DNA from: a virus | Reading direction: 5' to 3' (one strand) | Virus record (IMG/VR): IMGVR_UViG_3300042482_001138 | Location: 210,139 to 274,138 of that record | Length of the DNA stretch: 64,000 bases | Shown: positions 1 to 7,247 of the stretch, piece by piece | Layout of the letters: each line of letters begins with the position of its first letter | How positions within the stretch are numbered: the stretch's first letter is position 1 | Translations under genes and position numbers: made by a program | The notes under the pieces: generated by a model | What the model saw: the letters and a program-made list of their open reading frames with translations, nothing else | What the model was told of the DNA's origin: nothing | The model's database searches: none

Positions 1-1
1 A

Positions 2-520
2 ATAAATGAACTACACCCCAACGTTATTCCAAAATTCCAAAAATTAGTAAACGCGTGGAAAGCTAAGGGATACAAATTTAAAATTACCGACGGATTTAGA
101 ACATTTGATGAACAAGAAAACGAATTCCAAAAAGGAACTAGTAAAGCTCGTGGTGGTCTTGGGATTCACAATTATGGTCATGCGATTGATGTTTATATGT
201 GGAATGGAAAAAATTGGGATAAACCATCTGACGCAATGTTAAAAGTTGCCGTGAACAATGGTTTTGAATCATACGGTCTTTCTTGGGGTTGGGATTTTTA
301 TCACGTACAATATACAAAAGAATTCACAGGTCAAAAAGGTGGTGATGCTAATTTCATAAAAAAATACGGAAAACAATTAATCGATTCTTATTCCAAAATT
401 TCATCTGAAGACAAAAAGAAAATGAAAAAAAATATTGACGCTAAATTTAAACAGGGGAATGGCGGTTACAAAGATTTAATTAATAAATGGTTGGACTTAT
501 ATAGCCCCTTCAAAGATTAA
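2..520 (+). CDS. Peptidase M15-like D,D-/L,D-carboxypeptidase (endolysin type), 5' truncated
   Basis: Open from the window edge (frame beginning at nt 2) to the TAA at 518-520, so the N terminus is missing. The translation contains GIHNYGHAID (nt about 161-190), matching the M15/VanY zinc signature SxHxxGxAxD with Ser replaced by Gly, and a second histidine in WGWDFYHVQY (His codon 302-304) that fits the third zinc ligand. The family cleaves peptide bonds in peptidoglycan stems; T5-type endolysins belong here. The tail after the catalytic part is Lys-rich. In this window it is one of at least seven cell-wall enzymes, so it may be a virion-associated lysin rather than the lysis endolysin. A missing leader peptide cannot be judged because the start is cut off. 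Confidence 0.8.
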   Translation: MNELHPNVIPKFQKLVNAWKAKGYKFKITDGFRTFDEQENEFQKGTSKARGGLGIHNYGHAIDVYMWNGKNWDKPSDAMLKVAVNNGFESYGLSWGWDFYHVQYTKEFTGQKGGDANFIKKYGKQLIDSYSKISSEDKKKMKKNIDAKFKQGNGGYKDLINKWLDLYSPFKD

Positions 521-567
521 AATTTTTTTGACAAATATTTTTTTTATCATTAATTTTAAATTTGAAG

Positions 568-717
568 ATGAAAAATTTAGGATTGTTTATTGCAGGAATT
601 GTTACCGCAATTTTGGCTTTGTTATATTTACCACCATTTATAATTTATCTTATTGGTTGTTTTCAGATTGGGTCATGGATTGGATCTTATATTCAAAACA
701 AAAGATTTGAAGATTAA
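568..717 (+). CDS. Small membrane protein, two predicted TM segments
   Basis: A 49-residue ORF starting MKNLGLFIAGIVTAILALL, with a second hydrophobic stretch (PPFIIYLIGCFQIGSWIG) and a charged tail NKRFED. It sits 47 nt after the M15 peptidase stop in the same direction. A longer ORF in another frame over the same bases has no membrane or domain logic and is taken as a shadow. Function unknown; a holin-like or spanin-like accessory role near the hydrolase is possible but unsupported. Confidence 0.6.
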   Translation: MKNLGLFIAGIVTAILALLYLPPFIIYLIGCFQIGSWIGSYIQNKRFED

Positions 718-767
718 TTAATAATTGGTAACTTATACTGTTTTTATTTCACAAATATTTATTTTAT

Positions 768-1067
768 ATGGTGAATATACCCACATTTTTACTCAGAAGA
801 TTTGACGGTCACAAGATAGAAAAGACGATGAAAAAAATTGCCGGTCAAGTTTATTTTGGTACTGACAACAAACAAGAATTCAAAGATGAACTTGTTTATA
901 GAACTCTTTCTAATTATTTTTGGACAAAATATAATTTCGATATTACACAACTCAGTGACGATGAATTGATATCTATGAATGAATTAATTTTTAAAATCTT
1001 TGAACCACTTATGAATGTATATTATTCAGGTCTTAAAAAAAATTACCCGAGTCCAAAAACAAATTAA
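768..1067 (+). CDS. Hypothetical protein (99 aa)
   Basis: Predicted soluble protein rich in Lys, Asp and aromatic residues; no family recognised. The start is supported by a TATTTAT-type box (about 757-764) just upstream of the ATG, the same arrangement seen before many genes here. The second half (SDDELISMNELIFKIFEPL) looks alpha-helical. No leader ending (I/L)xE is apparent. Confidence 0.6.
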   Translation: MVNIPTFLLRRFDGHKIEKTMKKIAGQVYFGTDNKQEFKDELVYRTLSNYFWTKYNFDITQLSDDELISMNELIFKIFEPLMNVYYSGLKKNYPSPKTN

Positions 1068-1102
1068 TTTTATTTTATTAAAAAATTTTTGAAATTCATA
1101 AA

Positions 1103-1111
1103 TATTTATAA
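1103..1111 (+). promoter_or_regulatory. TATTTATAA late-promoter-like box
   Basis: Exact TATTTATAA, 11 nt before the ATG at 1123. Confidence 0.6.
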
Positions 1112-1122
1112 TAAAAATATTT

Positions 1123-1629
1123 ATGGAAACAAATAGATTTAAACAACTTTTAGAATCAACTCTTGGAAATGTTAAACCATTAATTTCTGAACAAAGAGTA
1201 AACCAATCATCAATTCAAACAGTTGAACAATATGTTGTAAAATGTCTTACAGACATTAACAATTTCATTTTAAAAACAAACAAGGAACAAAAGAAAAATG
1301 TACCAATAATTAAATATACCGTTAAAAGAATGAATGTTGCCGCTGATCCATCATACGGGACAAGACAAACTGTAGAAGTTCCTCAATATACCTTGATGAT
1401 AAACGGAGTACAGGCACCCGCACAATTAGATTTTGGTGTTTATTTAAATAACCCAAATACTTTTTTTAGAATTTGGAAAGATACTTTAGGTAATACAGAT
1501 TGGTTATTGAAAAACATCAAAGATACGCAAATTCTTCCTATAATACAAAATATAGATAAAAAATACTACGATTTATCTTTTAGAGCAACGCAGCAAGGTA
1601 ACAAACAATCCCCTGTAAAAAAACCATAA
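1123..1629 (+). CDS. Leader-bearing hypothetical virion protein (168 aa)
   Basis: Begins METNRFKQLLES and reaches PLISEQ at residues 19-24, giving a 22-residue leader ending I-S-E followed by Q, the same end as other leaders in this window. The body has no recognised family: mixed alpha/beta, with VEVPQYTLMINGVQAPAQLDF suggesting beta strands. It is a single-gene unit with its own TATTTATAA box and a strong terminator. Cargo of the head (see findings) is inferred from the leader only. Confidence 0.75.
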   Translation: METNRFKQLLESTLGNVKPLISEQRVNQSSIQTVEQYVVKCLTDINNFILKTNKEQKKNVPIIKYTVKRMNVAADPSYGTRQTVEVPQYTLMINGVQAPAQLDFGVYLNNPNTFFRIWKDTLGNTDWLLKNIKDTQILPIIQNIDKKYYDLSFRATQQGNKQSPVKKP

Positions 1630-1650
1630 GACACATAAAGTTACTTACAG

Positions 1651-1684
1651 AAAAACCTCATCTTCAAAAGATGAGGTTTTTTAT
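1651..1684 (+). terminator. Rho-independent terminator
   Basis: AACCTCATCTT / AAGATGAGGTT hairpin followed by TTTTTATTTT, ending the 1123 unit. Confidence 0.9.
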
Positions 1685-1694
1685 TTTCTTTATG

Positions 1695-1703
1695 TATTTA
1701 TAA
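1695..1703 (+). promoter_or_regulatory. TATTTATAA late-promoter-like box
   Basis: Exact copy, 14 nt before the ATG at 1718. Confidence 0.55.
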
Positions 1704-1717
1704 CGTATATATTAATT

Positions 1718-1900
1718 ATGACAAACGAACAAAAAGCACAAAAGTATAACGAACTAATGTACGAATATACTAGAACACAGAACAAAATTTCATCAATCAA
1801 AGGTGAATCATTGGAATTAAATCAAAAACAAATCCATGAAGTAAGATTATTGGAAGACAAGTTAAGGTTTTTGATGCAAATGGCAGCGAAACTTCATTAA
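1718..1900 (+). CDS. Small helical protein (60 aa)
   Basis: Highly charged and probably a coiled coil (EYTRTQNKISSIKGESLELN, then HEVRLLEDKLRFLMQMAAKL). No leader and no recognised domain. It has its own upstream TATTTATAA box. Probably a small structural or regulatory protein. Confidence 0.65.
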   Translation: MTNEQKAQKYNELMYEYTRTQNKISSIKGESLELNQKQIHEVRLLEDKLRFLMQMAAKLH

Positions 1901-1918
1901 TTTTTATTTTTTTTATTG

Positions 1919-1927
1919 TATTTATAA
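1919..1927 (+). promoter_or_regulatory. TATTTATAA late-promoter-like box
   Basis: Exact copy, 26 nt before the ATG at 1954. Confidence 0.5.
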
Positions 1928-1953
1928 TAAAAATAAATTACCAAATAAAAAAA

Positions 1954-2592
1954 ATGAAAAACTTTATAATAACTGAATCAGAAAAACAAAGAATTTTAGA
2001 AATGCACCAAAGTGCAACGTCAAGACAATATTTAAAAGAAAATGAAGATGAATGGATAGACATGTCAAATGATATGGAAACAGAATCAGATTTTTCAATG
2101 ATAGATTTAAAAAATGACAGAAATTTCAAAAGATTGGTTTCATTTCTTAAAAGAAATCCTGATGCCGCTATGGATATCAAAAATTCTTTAGAAATGAATA
2201 TCAATGAGGCTCAAAAATACTATGATTATAGTGATGATCGTGGAAAAAAAGAAATTACTAGAAATCAGTATCTTAAAAGAAAACTAATTAATTATGGTAT
2301 ATTTGGATTATTAGGGGCTGCAATTGGTGCAACAATGGGAGCCATGGCTGGTGACCAAGTTTTAGAAGCCGCTCTTCTTATGGCTGGAATGGGTGGTACC
2401 GTGGGAGCGGAACTTGCTGGTCAGATTGGTAGAGAAAGAGTCAAAGACGAACCACCAACAGACGAAACTTCGATAGAAGATGACGAAACATTAAGTGAAC
2501 GTTGGTCACAAAAATACAAAAGATCAATAGATTGTAATAACCCAAAGGGTTTTTCACAAAAAGCCCATTGTCAAGGTAGAAAAAAAAGATAA
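1954..2592 (+). CDS. Leader-bearing protein with glycine-zipper membrane segment and basic Cys tail
   Basis: 212 aa. Leader MKNFIITESEKQRILEMHQS extends to YLKE at residues 26-29. The centre (about 114-150) is a glycine/alanine-zipper hydrophobic segment (LLGAAIGATMGAMAGDQ, then LLMAGMGGTVGAELAGQIG), typical of membrane-inserting proteins. The C terminus ends CNNPKGFSQKAHCQGRKKR, with two Cys, His and a basic run that could bind nucleic acid or metal; I recall similar tails on uncharacterised phage proteins but cannot check. The domain order suits an internal virion protein that enters a membrane during DNA delivery (inference). Confidence 0.75.
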   Translation: MKNFIITESEKQRILEMHQSATSRQYLKENEDEWIDMSNDMETESDFSMIDLKNDRNFKRLVSFLKRNPDAAMDIKNSLEMNINEAQKYYDYSDDRGKKEITRNQYLKRKLINYGIFGLLGAAIGATMGAMAGDQVLEAALLMAGMGGTVGAELAGQIGRERVKDEPPTDETSIEDDETLSERWSQKYKRSIDCNNPKGFSQKAHCQGRKKR

Positions 2593-2596
2593 ACCA

Positions 2597-2622
2597 AACC
2601 CCGCGTTAATGTGGGGTTTTAT
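2597..2622 (+). terminator. Rho-independent terminator
   Basis: AACCCCGC / GTGGGGTT stem with loop GTTAAT, then TTATTTTT. Confidence 0.85.
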
Positions 2623-2632
2623 TTTTATGTAA

Positions 2633-2641
2633 TATTTATAA
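2633..2641 (+). promoter_or_regulatory. TATTTATAA late-promoter-like box
   Basis: Exact copy, 11 nt before the ATG at 2653. Confidence 0.6.
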
Positions 2642-2652
2642 AATAAAAAATT

Positions 2653-3555
2653 ATGAAAAAAGTATTTAAAAAAATTAGTAAGTTGTTTTCCAAAAACAAA
2701 ACGGTATCGGTAGATCCAAATACAATCGAAGGTGTGATTGTAAGCACACTTAACACAATTATTCAATCACCACAAGTACAGGACATGACATTCAAAGTGT
2801 CTTCGTCTTGTGATAAAACATCTGTTTTAAACGACATTGAATTTTGTAACGAAGTTTATGTTCACGATAAATATACTTGGAGTGTTGTTGATGATGCTTG
2901 TATTGATGCTTGTAATGTGGCATATGACATTTGTCATGGCGGATGCTCTGCGATAGATTGGACATGTAATAACTGTTGTACTAAAGAATGTAAACAAGGA
3001 AGAGATGCTTGTAAAAGTCTTTGTGGTTATTTAGATATGACAGGAGGTTACGAGTTCAGACTTATGAACATAAAAGGTGTTGGTGGTATTCAAGTAACAA
3101 ATGTATATGATATGATACCAAAGTCTGATGTAGATAACGTATTTAGTATTACTATGGATTTAAATGTTCCAAAAGTTACCGCTCAGGCATATTATAAGAT
3201 TTGGCAAGACCCTATTCCTGCTATGACTGGAACAATTCCTGTGGTTGCATCTAATGTTACAGGAAAAGCAACCGGAACTTTAATTATTTCTTGTGATGAA
3301 AATAATCCTTCTGAATCAGGTTACTATTTACATATTGACACAATAGAAATTAACATACCTAAAAATGTATTTGATTCAAATATTTTATTAACTGCGGTGT
3401 CTATCTTTGGAATGGACATTCAATACTTAACAGGTGGTATTGTTGATCTTGATCAAATGTTGTTAGATTTAGCGGACGGTGAGTTGGCAGATGTTGTTGT
3501 TGATGTCTTAAACGATATTTTGGATGATTATAAATTAATGGATGCAAATTGTTGA
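2653..3555 (+). CDS. Cysteine-cluster protein (300 aa), unknown function
   Basis: A basic N terminus (MKKVFKKISKLFSKNK) precedes a segment with about 13 Cys between residues 76 and 124, including CIDACNVAYDICHGGC and CNNCC. The spacing suggests a disulfide- or metal-stabilised helical bundle. The remainder is beta-rich with a repeated hydrophobic/polar alternation (FSITMDLNVPKVTAQAYYKI) and ends in an acidic helix. No family recognised and no (I/L)xE leader. First gene of a closely spaced + strand group continuing to 5464. Confidence 0.7.
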   Translation: MKKVFKKISKLFSKNKTVSVDPNTIEGVIVSTLNTIIQSPQVQDMTFKVSSSCDKTSVLNDIEFCNEVYVHDKYTWSVVDDACIDACNVAYDICHGGCSAIDWTCNNCCTKECKQGRDACKSLCGYLDMTGGYEFRLMNIKGVGGIQVTNVYDMIPKSDVDNVFSITMDLNVPKVTAQAYYKIWQDPIPAMTGTIPVVASNVTGKATGTLIISCDENNPSESGYYLHIDTIEINIPKNVFDSNILLTAVSIFGMDIQYLTGGIVDLDQMLLDLADGELADVVVDVLNDILDDYKLMDANC

Positions 3556-3558
3556 TAA

Positions 3559-4047
3559 ATGAAATCCAAATTAGAAAGTCTAAATGATACTAGTTTATCA
3601 AGATATCTTAATTATGTAAAAAACGCATTATCTAATGTTGTTGATATTGAAACGATAGAATTCACTGAATTTTATGAAAAATTAACTTATGATCTTGATT
3701 TAGAAAGAAAAATTTTTTCCCCAATAAGAGGTGGTGATAGGTATGATGTAGAATACATCTTTGCATGTTTTTCATTAAATAATTACGGAAATAATAATTT
3801 CGACCCGAATGATTTAATGAGACCTGATCAGAAAGGGTTTACAGTTAACTATATGCTAGATGAAAGAGAATTAACTAGACGAACCTACAGGATAAAGATG
3901 GAAACTTATCTTACGCGAAGAGATTTTGACACATCATATCTTTGGCAACTTAAAAATGAAGACGAAATCGATCCATGGTCATGGGAACATGTTGACACAG
4001 ATTATTTGGATAGTGATTTTGTGGATGATGATTTTGATATACATTAA
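3559..4047 (+). CDS. Hypothetical acidic protein (162 aa)
   Basis: Starts 3 nt after the preceding stop, so it is co-transcribed and probably coupled. The body contains RGGDRYDVEYIFACFSLNN and a very acidic C terminus (DTDYLDSDFVDDDFDIH). Acidic tails are common on phage assembly proteins, but no family is recognised. Confidence 0.7.
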   Translation: MKSKLESLNDTSLSRYLNYVKNALSNVVDIETIEFTEFYEKLTYDLDLERKIFSPIRGGDRYDVEYIFACFSLNNYGNNNFDPNDLMRPDQKGFTVNYMLDERELTRRTYRIKMETYLTRRDFDTSYLWQLKNEDEIDPWSWEHVDTDYLDSDFVDDDFDIH

Positions 4048-4058
4048 AATTTTATATT

Positions 4059-4610
4059 ATGAAGTTTATTATAAATGAAAACCAATTTGCCGGATTAAGA
4101 CAGAAACTTAGAAATTCAATTGAAACGGTAGGTGTATACGAAACTTTGAGAAGGTATAATATTACATTAAATATTTTATCGGTAATCTTCGATGGGAACA
4201 TGCCTGACACATCTTGTTATGATTTGTATGAATTAATTAGAGTATATCTAAGACAAAAAAAGTTCAAAGAAAAAACTTATAAAAATTTGACATTTAAGTT
4301 TAGCTTCGATTCTATGGGTGGGGTTTTAGAATTTGAATGTGAAGATAAAATAAAAAATGATTTTGTAACAGCGTTTGCTACACCATATTGGGATGGAGAG
4401 TGTCACCTTCCAATAGATTTTCAATATTTTGGTTTTATTGGTGGAGGACCAGAATCCGAATTTGAAATAAGTGGTGATTATTTCTACATTGAAGATTTAC
4501 CAAATAAATTTAACAGTTTCAACGATGTAATAAAATGGCTAAATGAAGACTATTTAATAATACTTTACGATAAGTGTAAAGAAGTTTTTGAATATATGAG
4601 AGAACAATGA
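4059..4610 (+). CDS. Leader-like hypothetical protein (183 aa)
   Basis: Begins MKFIINENQFAGLRQKLRN, resembling the MK-I-I-(S/T/N)-E start of other leaders (I-N-E at residues 5-7), but lacks a clear second (I/L)xE, so it is either a short variant or not processed. The body is predicted alpha/beta and contains GFIGGGPESEFEISGDYFYI. Its stop overlaps the start of the next gene (ATGA), showing translational coupling. Confidence 0.7.
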   Translation: MKFIINENQFAGLRQKLRNSIETVGVYETLRRYNITLNILSVIFDGNMPDTSCYDLYELIRVYLRQKKFKEKTYKNLTFKFSFDSMGGVLEFECEDKIKNDFVTAFATPYWDGECHLPIDFQYFGFIGGGPESEFEISGDYFYIEDLPNKFNSFNDVIKWLNEDYLIILYDKCKEVFEYMREQ

Positions 4611-5464
4611 AAATAATAATTTCTGAAAAACAATATAGAGCACTTAAGAGTAAATTTCTAAACGAAAATGAAGAACTCAATCAGTATGGATTAACTGACA
4701 GTGAAATGCGTGAAGTTGAAAAGGTTGCCGAAGAAGAAACTAATGATAGTATTGAAAGATTAAAAAATAATATAAAAGAGTTGGAGGATGAGGTTAAATT
4801 CTATTCAAATTATGACTTTTCTAATATTGATGATGAAAAAGTTAAAGAACATATTATTAAAAACTGGATTGAGCCAAAGAAAAAAGAGTTAGTAAAATTA
4901 AAAAAGAGTCTTGATGAATTTAATTTTGAAGATTGGAAACAAAGAGTTATGCAGTGGCATTTATATAGTGCTGGAGGTGTGGGATATTCTTTTAGATATG
5001 AAAGATATAAGAACGAGGCTTTAAATAGAAATTTAACTAAAGAAGATATAATTGATCTATTTGTTACCGCATTAGAAGGTGGATCTAACTATTGGTATTA
5101 TATGGACTTACCTGACAACATAAAAAGTTATGGTCAGTATATATCTGAAGCCGTAGGTGAATACATTCTACAGGGAGGTAAAATATATTTTTACGATGAT
5201 GAATTAAGGTCTGAAGTAATGTATAACTTAAGAAAGGGCGAGTATAAGATAGAAGGAGATATAATTGACCAAAAAAGATTTGATGAAGACATAGAAGAAA
5301 CATATTTAGGATATGTTGATATGGATAAAATTTTAGATGCAATATCTCTAATAAAAAAAGAATATCCAAACATTTGGGAAAATATATTATTAGAACAAAG
5401 TGATGCGGGTGACGCTGACGTTTTTTTACAACTTAGTGTTATGGGTGAAGTGGTTTTTGGGTGA
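4607..5464 (+). CDS. Leader-bearing hypothetical protein (285 aa)
   Basis: Leader MKIIISEKQYRALKSKFLNE (ending L-N-E at residue 20), followed by an acidic region with a coiled-coil segment (residues about 40-105, many Glu/Lys heptads). The ATG overlaps the upstream stop. No enzymatic motif seen. The gene shares with 4059 a similar start and may be a diverged paralogue at the N terminus only. Confidence 0.75.
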   Translation: MKIIISEKQYRALKSKFLNENEELNQYGLTDSEMREVEKVAEEETNDSIERLKNNIKELEDEVKFYSNYDFSNIDDEKVKEHIIKNWIEPKKKELVKLKKSLDEFNFEDWKQRVMQWHLYSAGGVGYSFRYERYKNEALNRNLTKEDIIDLFVTALEGGSNYWYYMDLPDNIKSYGQYISEAVGEYILQGGKIYFYDDELRSEVMYNLRKGEYKIEGDIIDQKRFDEDIEETYLGYVDMDKILDAISLIKKEYPNIWENILLEQSDAGDADVFLQLSVMGEVVFG

Positions 5465-5520
5465 TAAAAACCATTAAAAAATTAATTTGTGTTTGAAATT
5501 ATTTTATTTTAAACATTCAA

Positions 5521-5529
5521 TATTTATAA
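5521..5529 (+). promoter_or_regulatory. TATTTATAA late-promoter-like box
   Basis: Exact copy, 11 nt before the chosen ATG at 5541. It decides the start: the upstream in-frame ATG at 5487 lies before the box. Confidence 0.6.
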
Positions 5530-5540
5530 ATAAAACATCT

Positions 5541-6572
5541 ATGAAAAGATTACTGATAAACGAACAGGAAAAACTAAGGATATTAAATCTTTATGGTACA
5601 TCAAAAAATATAATAAAAGAAGAAGTTGTAATCCCATTTTCACAACAATCTGTTTATGATTCAGGTTCATCCGATCCTGCAAAATTTATAAATGACTTTG
5701 TAACAAACTTAATAAAAAAAATTGACGCAGACCCAACGGCAAAAACAATGAGATTAAGTGGTCAAATGGTATTAAGTCGAGGTACTTTTGCCGCAGGTGC
5801 AAGTAATTCTTGGGGTAAGTCCGCAACGGGTTTTGATAGAACGAATGACATGAAACCGGCAAAACCAAGTGAAACGGTTTTGTATCAAAAAAATTATGAT
5901 TTGGCATTAGAAAGGGCTAATAAATTTGAAGAAGCTTTATGGCCAATATTAGACAAATATAAAATAAAAAAATCAACCGATCTTTCTGAAGTTAAAACAC
6001 TGGCATATGTTGTTGACACTGGAGGAAAAAGTGATTCTGCTAGAGACACCACCAAATACCCAAATCCAGGTCAAAAAATAAATGTAAACTTAGTTTTTGA
6101 ATATTCACAAAAACTTGAAGAAAATAAAGACGCAACTAAGATCACATCTTTGAATCAATTTAGAAAAAACTTTGTTTTAACTGGTTCTTACTACTGTAAT
6201 GGTAAAAATGGTCTTGGTGTTAGTGCAAATGTTGATACTTATTCTAACCAATGTGCCAAACTACCAGCAAACCTAAAAGATGGGAACCACATTTCCGCAT
6301 GGGAAATAAAATGGAATCCAAACGTAATGAAAAATCCATATACTGTACCTCTATATCGATGGAATTTTTATTGGGGTGCTGACGGAAAAATAAAATCTAT
6401 AGTTGGACAACAATTCAATAACGAAGCAAAATATCCGGTAAATAAAATATTTCCACCATCACAAAATGTTTCTAAAGATGACAAAACACTATTATATATG
6501 ATGGGACTAAATGATAATCAAACGGCGACTGGCGGTGCTTTATATACTAAATTGATAAAACCTTACATTTAA
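5541..6572 (+). CDS. Leader-bearing hypothetical virion protein (343 aa)
   Basis: Start chosen at 5541 because the encoded MKRLLINEQEKLRILNLYG matches the leader family (compare 1954 and 11777) and the TATTTATAA box lies 11 nt upstream. The leader could be cut after IIKE (residues 24-27). The body has RLSGQMVLSRGTFAAGASNS and a YYCNGKNGLGVSANVDTYSN region with two Cys; overall beta-rich. No family recognised. Converges with the minus-strand gene that follows, overlapping it by 4 nt. Confidence 0.75.
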   Translation: MKRLLINEQEKLRILNLYGTSKNIIKEEVVIPFSQQSVYDSGSSDPAKFINDFVTNLIKKIDADPTAKTMRLSGQMVLSRGTFAAGASNSWGKSATGFDRTNDMKPAKPSETVLYQKNYDLALERANKFEEALWPILDKYKIKKSTDLSEVKTLAYVVDTGGKSDSARDTTKYPNPGQKINVNLVFEYSQKLEENKDATKITSLNQFRKNFVLTGSYYCNGKNGLGVSANVDTYSNQCAKLPANLKDGNHISAWEIKWNPNVMKNPYTVPLYRWNFYWGADGKIKSIVGQQFNNEAKYPVNKIFPPSQNVSKDDKTLLYMMGLNDNQTATGGALYTKLIKPYI

Positions 6573-7135
6573 AAGTAACCTACAGTAACAAAATTTACTG
6601 TTGTGTATATTTTATTTGATTTAGACTTTTTTACTGAACAACTTATCATACCTGAAAATCCATTCGGATCTTTAAACATTGATTCGATTGTTAATTTGTG
6701 ATTCTTTGAGGATAACCAACCGTTAAAAATTGATTTTGACAAATCATCATAAGTCAAAAAATTACCTTCGGCCATTGAAATTATTTCTGCCGATTGATCG
6801 ATGAAAAGTATACTCGGATTTTTTGAACCACATTTCCCATTTGTAAAATTAAATAATTCTGAGTACAACATTGTGTTCAATCCTTCGTTATTCACATCCA
6901 TTTCCAAATGAAAGGGACTATCTTGTTTAGAATTCAAAGTTGAAGTTTTATCAGAAACACTGTCTCTAAGAGTTTTGGATGAATAAAGTTCACAAAGACC
7001 AAGTGATTTTCTATATGTATTAATTTGATAAAGTACTTTTGTTTCTAACAAGGTGAAATTGAAATTATTGTAGTCAATTTTTTGTGATAAAGTTGTAAAT
7101 GATAATAAAAAACAAAATAACAAGATCGACTTCAT
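6569..7135 (-). CDS. Secreted CAP-superfamily (SCP/PR-1-like) protein
   Basis: 188 aa with a signal peptide (MKSILLFCFLLSFTTLSQ). The mature part has the CAP-domain layout: an N-x-x-R helix (QINTYRKSLGLCEL), a later SPFHLE segment, then WLSSKNHKLTI and a final GMISCSVKK...YTTVNFVTVGYF strand pair. CAP proteins are extracytoplasmic and often bind lipid or act in cell-surface interactions; not all catalytic residues are kept. A lone minus-strand gene between + strand late genes, suggesting an inserted accessory gene (moron). Confidence 0.65.
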   Translation of the reverse strand: MKSILLFCFLLSFTTLSQKIDYNNFNFTLLETKVLYQINTYRKSLGLCELYSSKTLRDSVSDKTSTLNSKQDSPFHLEMDVNNEGLNTMLYSELFNFTNGKCGSKNPSILFIDQSAEIISMAEGNFLTYDDLSKSIFNGWLSSKNHKLTIESMFKDPNGFSGMISCSVKKSKSNKIYTTVNFVTVGYF

Positions 7136-7225
7136 AACAATTTTAATATATACAAAGATAGTGTTTTTTAATATCGCTAACTAATTATAACTAAAAAAAT
7201 ATACAGATTTTTTTCTGTTGGTTGA

Positions 7226-7234
7226 TATTTATAA
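7226..7234 (+). promoter_or_regulatory. TATTTATAA late-promoter-like box
   Basis: Exact copy, 13 nt before the ATG at 7248; places the start downstream of the in-frame ATG at 7218. Confidence 0.6.
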
Positions 7235-7247
7235 TAAAAATAATTTT

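Noticed and set aside
528-710. 60-aa ORF MTNIFFIINFKFEDEKFRIV...
   Set aside because: The +568 frame encodes a coherent two-TM protein over the same bases; this one has no features.
1103-1111. Treating TATTTATAA as the T4 late promoter TATAAATA
   Set aside because: The orientation relative to the genes is the reverse of T4's; equivalence cannot be assumed without transcript data.
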